In this document: positions 8,472-17,000 of the stretch, piece after piece
How the letters are laid out: every line of letters starts with the position of its first letter
Numbering within the stretch: position 1 is the first letter of the stretch
Assembly (NCBI GenBank): GCA_035429725.1
Contig: DAOMFI010000025.1
Location: 1 to 29,796, forward strand
Length of the DNA stretch: 29,796 nucleotides
Origin: JALORV01 sp035429725
Lineage (GTDB): Bacteria; Pseudomonadota; Gammaproteobacteria; Burkholderiales; Burkholderiaceae_F
Reading direction: 5' to 3'
Translations under genes and position numbers: made by a program
The notes under the pieces: generated by a model
Database searches by the model: none
What the model was told of the DNA's origin: nothing
What the model saw: the letters and a program-made list of their open reading frames with translations, nothing else

Positions 8472-8729
8472 ATGAAGGTGACCGTTCTCTACTTCGCGGC
8501 GCTGCGTGAGCGCGTTGGCCGTGCGCGGGAGGAATGTGAACTGCCCGCCGGCGTCGACACGGTCGACGGATTGCGCGCCTGGCTCGTCACGCGCGGCGAG
8601 CCCTGGGCCGGAGCCTTCGCGGCAACGAAGCACGTGCGCGCGGCGGTCGACCAGTCGATGGCGGACGGCCATGCCCTTCTGCGCGACGACGCGGAAGTTG
8701 CGTTCTTTCCTCCGGTCACTGGCGGCTGA
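8472..8729 (+). CDS. moaD: Molybdopterin synthase sulfur carrier subunit MoaD
   Basis: An 85-residue ubiquitin-fold protein whose C-terminal diglycine (FFPPVTGG) is thiocarboxylated and donates sulfur to precursor Z within the MoaD-MoaE synthase. The N-terminus KVTVLYFAALRERVG and the C-terminal DDAEVAFFPPVTGG are both diagnostic. The ATG at 8472 has an AGGA directly upstream. The partner MoaE is encoded next, but separated by 81 bases rather than overlapping as in E. coli. Confidence 0.95.
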   Translation: MKVTVLYFAALRERVGRAREECELPAGVDTVDGLRAWLVTRGEPWAGAFAATKHVRAAVDQSMADGHALLRDDAEVAFFPPVTGG

Positions 8730-8810
8730 GATGAGTTGCTCCACTGCCGGCTTCGACCGGTGCGCCTCACGGGGACGTCGGTCTGCCTCGGGGCAGTCCG
8801 GCGGGGCGTG

Positions 8811-9275
8811 ATGATCCGCGTCCAGACCGACGCCTTCGACGTCAACGCCGAGATCGAGCGCCTGCGCGCGGCCGATCCGCGTGTCGGAGCCATTGCCTGC
8901 TTCATCGGCGTCGTGCGCGACCTCAATGAAGGTGTCGCGGTCGGTTCGATGACGCTCGAGCACTATCCCGGCATGACAGAAAAGGCGCTCGAAGACATCG
9001 TCGGGCAGGCGCGCAGGCGGTGGGATCTCTACGATGTACTCGTGATCCATCGCGTCGGTGAACTGCGACCGACGGACCCGATCGTCCTGGTGATCGTCTC
9101 CAGCGCTCACCGTGGCGAGGCGTTCGCAGCCTGTGAGTTCGTCATGGACTACCTCAAGACCGAGGCGCCGTTCTGGAAGAAGGAGGCCACACCCGAGGGA
9201 GTGCGGTGGGTCGACGCCCGCGAAAGCGACAACGCGGCGCGCGCGCGCTGGGACACTCCGGAACGGCCGTCATGA
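8811..9275 (+). CDS. moaE: Molybdopterin synthase catalytic subunit MoaE
   Basis: A 154-residue catalytic subunit of molybdopterin synthase, working as a heterotetramer with MoaD. Family blocks are GAIACFIGVVRD, LEHYPGMTEKALEDI, HRVGEL, and the active-site region SSAHRGEAFAACEFVMDYLK followed by FWKKE with the conserved lysines. I chose ATG 8811, which gives the normal family length; the frame stays open to a TTG at 8736 that would add 25 residues unlike the family. The ATG overlaps the TGA of a 26-codon frame beginning right after moaD. The stop overlaps the crcB start (ATGA). Confidence 0.94.
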   Translation: MIRVQTDAFDVNAEIERLRAADPRVGAIACFIGVVRDLNEGVAVGSMTLEHYPGMTEKALEDIVGQARRRWDLYDVLVIHRVGELRPTDPIVLVIVSSAHRGEAFAACEFVMDYLKTEAPFWKKEATPEGVRWVDARESDNAARARWDTPERPS

Positions 9276-9667
9276 CGCGCGACGGCCCCCTGGTCGCGGT
9301 TCTCACCGCCATCGCCGTCGGTGCGGTGCTGGGGGCCTGGTTGCGCTGGGCGCTGTCTTACTGGCTCAATCCGCGCCTGGTGCACCTGCCGCTGGGAACG
9401 CTGGCGGCGAATCTTGTGGGCGGTTACCTGATCGGCATTGCGGTGGCCGTGTTCGCGGCGCACCCGGCAATCTCGCCGGCCTGGCGCCTCGTCATCGTCA
9501 CCGGCTTCCTCGGCGGGCTGACCACCTTTTCCACGTTTTCGGCGGAGAGCGTCGCTTTGATGCAGGGTCAGCAATGGCAGGCCGCTGCCATCCATGCCGT
9601 GCTGCATGTCGCGGGATCGATCCTGGCCACGCTGGCCGGGATCGCCACCGTGCGGTCGCTCGGCTGA
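9272..9667 (+). CDS. crcB: Fluoride efflux channel FluC/CrcB
   Basis: A 131-residue inner-membrane protein with four predicted hydrophobic helices. It contains the family signatures GTLAANLVGGYLIG (pore-lining Asn) and GFLGGLTTFSTFSAE (the Thr/Phe track that conducts fluoride). FluC proteins act as dual-topology homodimers exporting fluoride. I chose ATG 9272 because it overlaps the moaE stop in ATGA and gives the usual length; an upstream in-frame start at 9206 would lie inside moaE. No fluoride riboswitch can precede it since it is embedded at the end of the Moco operon. Translation is presumably coupled to moaE. Confidence 0.93.
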   Translation: MTRDGPLVAVLTAIAVGAVLGAWLRWALSYWLNPRLVHLPLGTLAANLVGGYLIGIAVAVFAAHPAISPAWRLVIVTGFLGGLTTFSTFSAESVALMQGQQWQAAAIHAVLHVAGSILATLAGIATVRSLG

Positions 9668-9698
9668 TGCGGGTGTTGCAGGAGCGCCTCACTGGGAG

Positions 9699-9728
9699 TT
9701 GACCGCGGGATCGGACGCTGGCTATATT
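9699..9728 (+). promoter_or_regulatory. Sigma-70 type promoter of RND pump 1
   Basis: The -35 hexamer TTGACC (9699-9704) and the -10 hexamer TATATT (9723-9728) are separated by 18 bases, a strong match in an otherwise GC-rich region. The predicted transcription start falls near 9735, inside the palindrome described in the next entry, leaving a leader of about 25 bases before the adaptor ATG at 9760. It makes pump 1 independent of the upstream moa-crcB operon. Confidence 0.7.
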
Positions 9729-9754
9729 ACTGACCAGTCAGTTATTTACTGGTC
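9729..9754. promoter_or_regulatory. Overlapping operator-like palindromes, TetR/AcrR type
   Basis: Two inverted repeats overlap directly after the -10 box. The first is ACTGAC-CA-GTCAGT (9729-9742, perfect 6-base arms). The second is GACCAGT-N9-ACTGGTC (9732-9738 with 9748-9754, perfect 7-base arms). Short GAC/GTC-rich palindromes over a transcription start are typical of TetR/AcrR-family repressor sites controlling RND pumps. No TetR-family gene is in this window, so the regulator would have to be encoded elsewhere. The palindromes are seen; the regulator family is inferred. Confidence 0.6.
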
Positions 9755-9759
9755 CCGCC

Positions 9760-10878
9760 ATGCGTTCGATCCTGCTTGCGGCACTCTTCCTCGGCCTGTT
9801 GGCCTGCGGACGCGAGGTCACTCCGACGGAAGACATTCGTCCCGTCAGGACCCTGACGGTCGGCCTGCGATCGACCAGTGCGATCGCGGAGTTCTCCGGC
9901 GACGTGCGACCGCGCGTAGAGACCCGCGCCGGATTCCAGGTGCCGGGGCGGGTCACGCAGCGCCTCGTCGACATCGGCCAGTCGGTACGCGCCGGACAGC
10001 CACTCGCGAGTCTGGACCCGCAGGACTATCGACTCGCCGTGCAGGCGGCCGAAGCCGGACTGAATGCGGCCAAGGTCGATCGTGACCAGCAGCGCGCCGA
10101 CTACCGTCGTTTCGAGGAACTGCAGCGCAAGGGATTCATCAGCCAGGCGGATCTCGACCGTCGCAAGGCGGCGCTCGACGCTGCCGAGGCCAGGTACCTG
10201 CAGGCTGAAGCCAACGCTCGCGCGAGTGGCAACCAGGCGGACTACGCGGTGCTGCGCGCTCCGCACGATGCAATCGTCGTGGGCGTTGACGCGGAAGTAG
10301 GTCAGGTCGTCGCGGCCGGCCAGTCGGTGATCCGGCTGGCGCGCACCGGCGAGATGGAGGTCGCGATCGGCATCCCCGAACAGCAGCTCGCAATGCTGAA
10401 GAGCGCGAGCGAGGTCAAAGTGCGGTTGTGGGCGGGCGGTGACGGCATCAAGGGCCGCGTGCGCGAAATCTCGCCAGCGGCCGATCCGGCGACGCGCACG
10501 TTCCCCGCTCGGATCGCGCTGATCGATCCGCCGCCGACCGTGGCCCTGGGCATGACGGCCACCGTGTCGTTTGCAGCGCCGATCGCGCAACCGGTCATCG
10601 CGGTGCCGTTGCAGGCCCTGCTGGCTGAAAGCGGCGCCACACACGCCTGGGTGGTCGACCCTGCGAGCCGCACGGTGCGTCGCACACCGGTGCAGATCGC
10701 CAATGTGGCGGGCAACGAGATCGTCATCAGCGAGGGTCTCAAGGCCGGCGACATGATCGTGACGGCCGGAGTGCATCAGCTCAAGGACGGTCAGAAGGTT
10801 CGCCTGCTGAGCGAGGCGCTGGAACTCGCTCCCGCCGGCCCGGCGACGTTGAAGCCTGACGCAGCAAAGAAGAGCTGA
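9760..10878 (+). CDS. RND efflux periplasmic adaptor (HlyD/MFP family lipoprotein), pump 1
   Basis: A 372-residue membrane fusion protein linking an RND permease to an outer-membrane channel. The N-terminus is a lipoprotein signal ending in the lipobox LLAC with C16. It is followed by a beta-barrel/lipoyl half-motif (FQVPGRVTQRLVDIGQSVRAGQPLASLDPQDY), a helical hairpin at about residues 90-165 rich in Ala and Gln, the second lipoyl half (APHDAIVVGVDAEVGQVVAAGQSVIRLA), and the beta-barrel and membrane-proximal domains. The permease gene begins 4 bases after the stop. Substrate cannot be read from the sequence. No TolC-like gene follows, so a channel encoded elsewhere must be used. Confidence 0.92.
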   Translation: MRSILLAALFLGLLACGREVTPTEDIRPVRTLTVGLRSTSAIAEFSGDVRPRVETRAGFQVPGRVTQRLVDIGQSVRAGQPLASLDPQDYRLAVQAAEAGLNAAKVDRDQQRADYRRFEELQRKGFISQADLDRRKAALDAAEARYLQAEANARASGNQADYAVLRAPHDAIVVGVDAEVGQVVAAGQSVIRLARTGEMEVAIGIPEQQLAMLKSASEVKVRLWAGGDGIKGRVREISPAADPATRTFPARIALIDPPPTVALGMTATVSFAAPIAQPVIAVPLQALLAESGATHAWVVDPASRTVRRTPVQIANVAGNEIVISEGLKAGDMIVTAGVHQLKDGQKVRLLSEALELAPAGPATLKPDAAKKS

Positions 10879-10882
10879 TTCG

Positions 10883-13800
10883 ATGGTGCGCGGCCGCGGC
10901 TTCAACCTCTCCTCCTGGGCGATCGAGCACCAGCCCCTGGTGCGCTACCTGATGGTCGTGCTCCTGCTCGGAGGGCTGTTTGCCTTCGATCGCCTCGGCC
11001 AGGATGAGGACCCTCCGTTCACGTTCCGAACGATGGTCGTCCGCGCCTACTGGCCCGGGGCGACCGCGACCCAGATGGCGGAGCAGGTCACGGACAAGCT
11101 TGAAAAGAAGCTGCAGGAAGCTCCCGGCCTGGACAAGCTGCGCTCGTACAGCAAGCCCGGCGAGACGCTGATCTTCGTGCAGCTCAGTGAGTCAATGCGT
11201 GGCCACGACGTCGTCGACGCCTGGTACCAGGTGCGCAAGAAGGTCAGTGACATGCGAGGCACCTTGCCGTCCAACGTGCAGGGTCCGTATTTCAACGACG
11301 AGTTCGGCGACGTCTACGGCGTGATGTACGCGTTCTCGTCCGACGGGTTCACCTACCGTGAGCTGAAGGATCACGTCGAGGCAGTGCGCCAGCAGCTGCT
11401 GCGCGTGCCGAACGTGGCGAAGGTGGACCTGTTCGGCGCGCAGGACGAGAAGATCTACATCGAGATTTCCGACAAGAAGCTGGCGCAGATCGGACTCGAC
11501 ATCGCGCAGCTTTCGGCACAAATCGGCGCGCAGAACGCCGTCGAGGGGGCCGGCGTGCTGGTGTTGCCGACCGACAATCTGCAGGTCCGCATCAGCGGCG
11601 AGTTCCGCTCGCTCGACGACCTGCGCCAGCTTCCGATCCGCGGCAACGGTATCACCTACAAGCTTTCCGATATCGCCACGGTGAACCGCGGCTACACCGA
11701 TCCGCCGCGCGACCGGATGCGGGCAGGACGGGCCGGCGTCGAGGGGCGCGAGGTGATCGGGCTCGGCGTCTCGATGGTCAAGGGCGGCGACATCATCCAG
11801 CTCGGCAAGGACCTGACGCTGACCGGGCAACGCCTGGCGCGTTCGCTGCCGGTCGGCATCGACATGGTCAAGGTGGCCGACCAGCCGCGCGCGGTCGCCA
11901 CTTCGGTCAACGACTTCCTGCGAGTTCTCGTCGAAGCGCTGGTCGTGGTGCTCGGCGTGTCGTTCCTCAGCCTCGGCCTGCACACGCGGCCACTGCGGGT
12001 GGACCCCGGGCCTGGCCTGGTCGTGCTGGCAACGATCCCGCTGGTGCTGGCGCTGACGTTCCTGGGCATGTGGCTGTTCGGGATCAACCTGCACAAGATA
12101 TCGCTCGGCGCGCTGATCGTTGCCCTCGGCCTGCTGGTGGACGACGCCATCATCGCGGTGGAGATGATGGTCCGCAAGCTCGAAGAAGGCGCCAGCAAGA
12201 CGGTTGCAGTCACGTCGATGTACGAGACCACGGCCATGCCGATGCTGACGGGAACCCTGATCACCGCGGCCGGCTTCCTTCCAATTGCGATCGCGAAGTC
12301 ATCGGCGGGCGAGTACACGATGTCGATCTTCCAGGTCACTGCAATGGCGCTGGTGATCTCCTGGTTCGTCGCCGTGCTCTTTGTACCGTTGCTGGGCGTC
12401 TGGCTGCTCAAGGTGAAGCCACAGGCGCGCGCGCACGACGCGGCAGAGCTCTTCGCGACCCCGTTTTATTCCCGCTTCCGGGCCCTCGTGGACTGGTGCG
12501 TCGAGTGGCGCAAGACCGTCATCGCGATCACGCTGGCTGCACTCGCGCTCGGCATAGGCGGCTTCCGCTTCATCGAACAGCAGTTCTTCCCGGATTCGAG
12601 CCGGCTTGAACTCGTCGTGGATCTGTGGCTGCCGGAAGGCTCGAGCCTCGAAGCCACCGAGGTGGAGACGCGCGTCTTCGAGCGCTGGCTGGCACAGCAG
12701 CCTGAACTCGACTGGTATGTCAGCTACGTGGGAACCGGTGCGCCGCGCTTCTATCTGCCGCAGGATCAGCAGTTCAGCAACAGCAACCTCGCGGAAGTCG
12801 TCGTGACGCCGAAGGATCTGGCGAGCCGCGACCGGCTGCGGGTGAAAATGATCGAACTGTTCCGCAATGACCTGCCCAACCTGCGCGGCCGGGTGAAGCT
12901 GCTGCCCAACGGGCCCCCGGTGTCCTATCCGGTCCAGTTCCGGGTCCAGGGCCCGGATGCGCGCACCGTGCGGCTGGTCTCCGATCAGGTCAAGGACATC
13001 ATGCGCGCGAACCCGAACACGCGCGGTGTGAACGACAACTGGAACGAGAGCGTCAAGCGCCTGAGCCTGAAGCTCGATCAGGACCGCGCCCGGGCTCTCG
13101 GCGTTTCGACCCAGACCCTCGCGCGCGCGGCGCAGACCCTGCTCACTGGCACGACGATCGGGCAGTTCCGCGAAGGCGACCAGTTGATCGACATCGTGCT
13201 GCGGCAGCCGCTGGACGAACGCGCCGTGATGTCGCGCCTGGCCGAGGCCAACATCGCGACGGCCAGCGGCCGCGCCGTGCCTCTGTCGCAGCTCGTGAAG
13301 GTCGAGTTTGGCTGGGAGCCGGGCATCATCTGGCGGCAGGACCGCGACTACGCGATCACGGTGCAAAGCGATGTGCGCGAAGGCATCCAGGGTCAGACAG
13401 TCTCGGCGCAGATCGCCGGCGATCCGCAACTCGCCGCGCTGCAGGAACGACTGCCCGAGGGCTACCAGATCGCGATTGCCGGCGCAGCCGAGGAGTCGTC
13501 CAAGGCCGGCGCGGCGATCATGGCCAACGTGCCACTGATGCTGTTCATCGTCTTCACGCTTCTGATGCTCCAGCTGCGGACGTTTTCGCGTTCGATGCTG
13601 GTGTTCCTCACGGGCCCGCTTGGACTGATCGGCGCATCACTGGGCCTGCTGCTGTTCCGTGCGCCGTTCGGATTCGTCGCCCAGCTGGGCGTCATTGCCA
13701 TGTTCGGCATGATCATCCGCAACTCGGTGATCCTCGTCGACCAGATCGAACGCAACTGCGAGGCGGGCATGCCGACATGGGACGCCATCATCGAGGCTGC

Positions 13801-14032
13801 CGTGCGACGCTTGCGGCCGATCGTCCTGACCGCGGCCGCCGCCGTGCTGGCGATGATTCCGCTGTCGCGCAGCGCCTTCTGGGGGCCGATGGCGATCGCG
13901 ATCATGGGCGGGCTCATCGTCGCCACTGCGCTGACGCTGCTGTTCCTGCCCGCTCTGTACGCGGCGTGGTTCCGGGTCAAGCGGCCCGCGCAGGACGCGA
14001 TTCCGGCCGAGGCCCTGCCACGACCCGTCTGA
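10883..14032 (+). CDS. RND efflux transporter permease (AcrB/HAE1-like), pump 1
   Basis: A 1049-residue proton-driven inner-membrane exporter with the usual duplicated layout: TM1 near residues 20-40, a large periplasmic porter/docking loop, TM2-6, a second large loop, and TM8-12. The proton-relay aspartates are D420-D421 in GLLVDDAIIAVE on TM4. At the position equivalent to AcrB K940 on TM10 this protein has arginine (R946 in GMIIRNSVILVDQ). The N-terminal block EDPPFTFRTMVVRAYWPGA is shared with the second permease at 25281, and the two are clear paralogues. It ends 12 bp from the convergent tamB. The family is certain, the substrate unknown. Confidence 0.94.
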   Translation: MVRGRGFNLSSWAIEHQPLVRYLMVVLLLGGLFAFDRLGQDEDPPFTFRTMVVRAYWPGATATQMAEQVTDKLEKKLQEAPGLDKLRSYSKPGETLIFVQLSESMRGHDVVDAWYQVRKKVSDMRGTLPSNVQGPYFNDEFGDVYGVMYAFSSDGFTYRELKDHVEAVRQQLLRVPNVAKVDLFGAQDEKIYIEISDKKLAQIGLDIAQLSAQIGAQNAVEGAGVLVLPTDNLQVRISGEFRSLDDLRQLPIRGNGITYKLSDIATVNRGYTDPPRDRMRAGRAGVEGREVIGLGVSMVKGGDIIQLGKDLTLTGQRLARSLPVGIDMVKVADQPRAVATSVNDFLRVLVEALVVVLGVSFLSLGLHTRPLRVDPGPGLVVLATIPLVLALTFLGMWLFGINLHKISLGALIVALGLLVDDAIIAVEMMVRKLEEGASKTVAVTSMYETTAMPMLTGTLITAAGFLPIAIAKSSAGEYTMSIFQVTAMALVISWFVAVLFVPLLGVWLLKVKPQARAHDAAELFATPFYSRFRALVDWCVEWRKTVIAITLAALALGIGGFRFIEQQFFPDSSRLELVVDLWLPEGSSLEATEVETRVFERWLAQQPELDWYVSYVGTGAPRFYLPQDQQFSNSNLAEVVVTPKDLASRDRLRVKMIELFRNDLPNLRGRVKLLPNGPPVSYPVQFRVQGPDARTVRLVSDQVKDIMRANPNTRGVNDNWNESVKRLSLKLDQDRARALGVSTQTLARAAQTLLTGTTIGQFREGDQLIDIVLRQPLDERAVMSRLAEANIATASGRAVPLSQLVKVEFGWEPGIIWRQDRDYAITVQSDVREGIQGQTVSAQIAGDPQLAALQERLPEGYQIAIAGAAEESSKAGAAIMANVPLMLFIVFTLLMLQLRTFSRSMLVFLTGPLGLIGASLGLLLFRAPFGFVAQLGVIAMFGMIIRNSVILVDQIERNCEAGMPTWDAIIEAAVRRLRPIVLTAAAAVLAMIPLSRSAFWGPMAIAIMGGLIVATALTLLFLPALYAAWFRVKRPAQDAIPAEALPRPV

Positions 14033-14044
14033 GCCGGCTTTTCC

Positions 14045-17000
14045 TTAGTCGAAAGCAATCGTATAGACCAGATCGAGCGCGTTCGTGCTGCCCGCGCGGG
14101 CGATCAGCGAAAGCTGACGCGTCAAACGGTAGTTGAGCGCGACGAAATACTCGGCACCGCTCAGCGCCTGCTCGAAGGACAGGAACAGGTCATCATTGAT
14201 ACGTTTGCCGACGGCGAGAAAATCCGACGCCGCCGAACTCGTGGTCGTCATGCCGCTGCTGCGCAGGCGCCCGGCGACCGTTTCCCTGGGCAGCAGCGAC
14301 GCGCTGCTCTGTCCCGACTGCAGCGCGATCTGGTCGATCCCGAACGTGCGCATGATGCTGGTGCTGGCGCTGTCGGCCTGCCCGGCGAACAGCGCGCTGG
14401 CCGCGGCCGAGAGCATCGCGCGGTCGTTGCCGTCGCTCGCCCCGGGCGGCCGGCCGAGCACCAGCCAGTTGAGCTTCTCCGTGTCTGACATCGATGGGTC
14501 TGAGTGCAGGCGCACGTAGGGCCGCTGCGCTGTGCCGCTGATCGCGACGCCCACTTCGACCGGCAGTCCGGCACGCACCGCGAGCACATTGAGCGCCGGG
14601 TTGTCGATCGGACCCTGGAAGGTGACGATGCCGCGTTCGATTCGCAGTCGCTGCCCATAGCCTGCAAACACGCCGTCGACGGTGCGTACGCTGCCTTCGG
14701 CCCTCAACTGCGCGGGGCGCCCGGTGAGGCCCACGGCTCCAGCCAGCCGCGCTTCGAGCCCGGCCCCCTTGATATAGAAGCGGCGACCCAGCGAGCCTTG
14801 GACGTCGAGCATGACGTCCACCGGCGCTCCCGCGCTTGTCTTGCGGGGCGCCCCGGCGCGCGTGACGACGACATCGGTCGGCAGGCTGCGCCCCCCGCGC
14901 AGCCCGTCGAAATCGATGTACGCACCGTCGACGTTCAGCTTGGCATAGAGCTCCGCCCGCTGCGGCGAAAGTGTGATGCCGCCGGTGCCGGACACCACCA
15001 TCCAGCGGTCAGCCCGCTGCAGCACGGGCAGCTGGGTCGCCTGCACGCCAATACTGCCGGCCAGCGAGCGCAGCGCAATGCGGCCCACCGCGCGCACTTC
15101 GAACGGCTGGTTGGAATCCAGCCCCTCGAGCGCACGCTTGTCGAGCGGCGCCACGCGCGGATTGCCCGAAAACAGCAGTTCGTTGATGACGAGGACGCCG
15201 TCATCGAGCACGGCGTCCAGCCGGCCGTTTTCCATGCGCACGGCCTGATCGACCCACGCGAGACGCAGGGCCTCGCCGCGCATCGTGCCTGTGGAGGTCG
15301 GATCCGCCGGTGTCCCGCCTATCGTGGCGTTGATCGAACCGGAACCGCCGAACTGCACGTTGTCACCGATCAGCGGACCGATCCAGCTCAGGTCGGGCAG
15401 GCTGGCATCGACGACGACGCGGAACGGACGTTCCTGCGCCAGCAGGCGGCCGCCCGATGCGGCCGGATCGACATAAGCGTCGATCGCGGCGTCGATCTTG
15501 CCCAGCGCCCGCCCGCGCATGTAGACGTTGCCGGTCACGCGATTGTCGAGCACGCTAAGCGCGGCGCCGACGTCGCTCACGCCGATCGGGCTGAGCGCAT
15601 CGATACCGCTGTAGAGGTCGCCGCCGCTGCGTTCGATGACCGCGATGCCGTTGACCGCGTCGGCGTATTCAAGGTCCCAGCGCCCGGCGAGGGTGAGCGG
15701 AACGCGGTCGCCGGTTCCGCTGCGCACGACGCGGCGTGGTGCGCGGGCCTGGGCATCGAGCGCCTGCGGCTGCAAGCCCTCGAACTGGCCGGAGGTGCGC
15801 CAGCGGCCGTCCTTGCGCCGCACCTCGAAGTTGGTGAAGCGCGTGCCATGCAGCAAGAACTCGGCCGGGCCGAGCGCGACCGAGTTCGACGAGACCATCA
15901 GGGGCGTTGGCGAACGCATCAACAGGTCGACGGGCGCGCCGACCTCGGCCGCCACAAGCGAGCCACGCCATGCACCTTCACTGAGGCCGCCGCTGGCGAT
16001 GACGCGTACCGGCTGCCGCGATCCCATGGCGCCATTGAGCTCGAGCGTCGCGCTGCCGGTCGTGCCGCGTCCGATCAGCGTGGCGCCAGCGAGCGATTGC
16101 TCCGGTCCGCCGGGAGCGGTGTGCTGCGCGAGTTCAACGGTCAACGCAAAGGGTTCGTTGGTCGCCACGCCGCCACGCAACGAGGCCATGACGCTGCCGA
16201 TGCGGTGCCCGCCCGGCAACAAGAGATTTTTGCCGCTTGCTGTCGCATCGATGCGTGCACTGTCGAGTTCGCCAGAGAGGGTGGCGCGCGCATCGATCCG
16301 GCCGCCGTAGCCCGGCAGCAGCGTCTCGAGTTCAGGTGCGAACAATTCCAGTGTGAGCTCGCGTCCGGCGCCGATGCCACCGAGGGCTGCCAGACGCGCC
16401 GCTCCGGAGCGCAGTTCGACGTCGGCATCGAGCCGTGCGCCGGCCGCTTCGATGCGGCCGCGGCCGGAGATCGGCCGTCCGGCAATACGGCTATCGGCCA
16501 GGGCAAAGTCCGCACGGCCACTGAGCGGTGTCTGCAGCCGTCCGTCGACATCGATCGTGCCATTCAGTCGCGTGTCGATGCCGCGCACGATGCGCGCAAG
16601 ATCGAGATCCCTGAAGTTTCCGCTGAAGCGCGCGCCGCGCGCGCCGCCCAGTTCGAACCGACCGCGCAGGTCAGCGCGGCCTTCGCCGAGGCTGAGTCGC
16701 GCGCGCTCCAGTTCGAGCACCTGCGCACGCACCGTGGCATCAATGTCGGCGCTCAGCGGCACGGCGCCGGCGTTGCGTGCACTGCCGACAAACCGCTGTT
16801 CGCCGTCGCGGAAGCTGTAGTCGAGCTGTCCGCCGGCATTCGTCGCGACCAACTGACTGTGCAGCGTCGATGCATCGATGCCGCTGAAACGCGCTGCCGC
16901 CTGCACGCCGTCCGCCTTGGACCAGATCAGTGCTCCGCTGGCGAAGCCACGTACTCCCTCGGCCCTTTCGATATCGAGCCGCAGCGTGTGCGCGGCCCAC

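Noticed and set aside
9206..9271. Longer CrcB start
   Set aside because: It would overlap moaE by about 70 bases and add 22 Arg/Gly-rich residues before the first membrane helix; the ATGA overlap at 9272 is a better start.
14033..14044. Terminator between the pump 1 permease and tamB
   Set aside because: The 12-base gap has a short TTTT but no GC-rich hairpin that I could pair with confidence.
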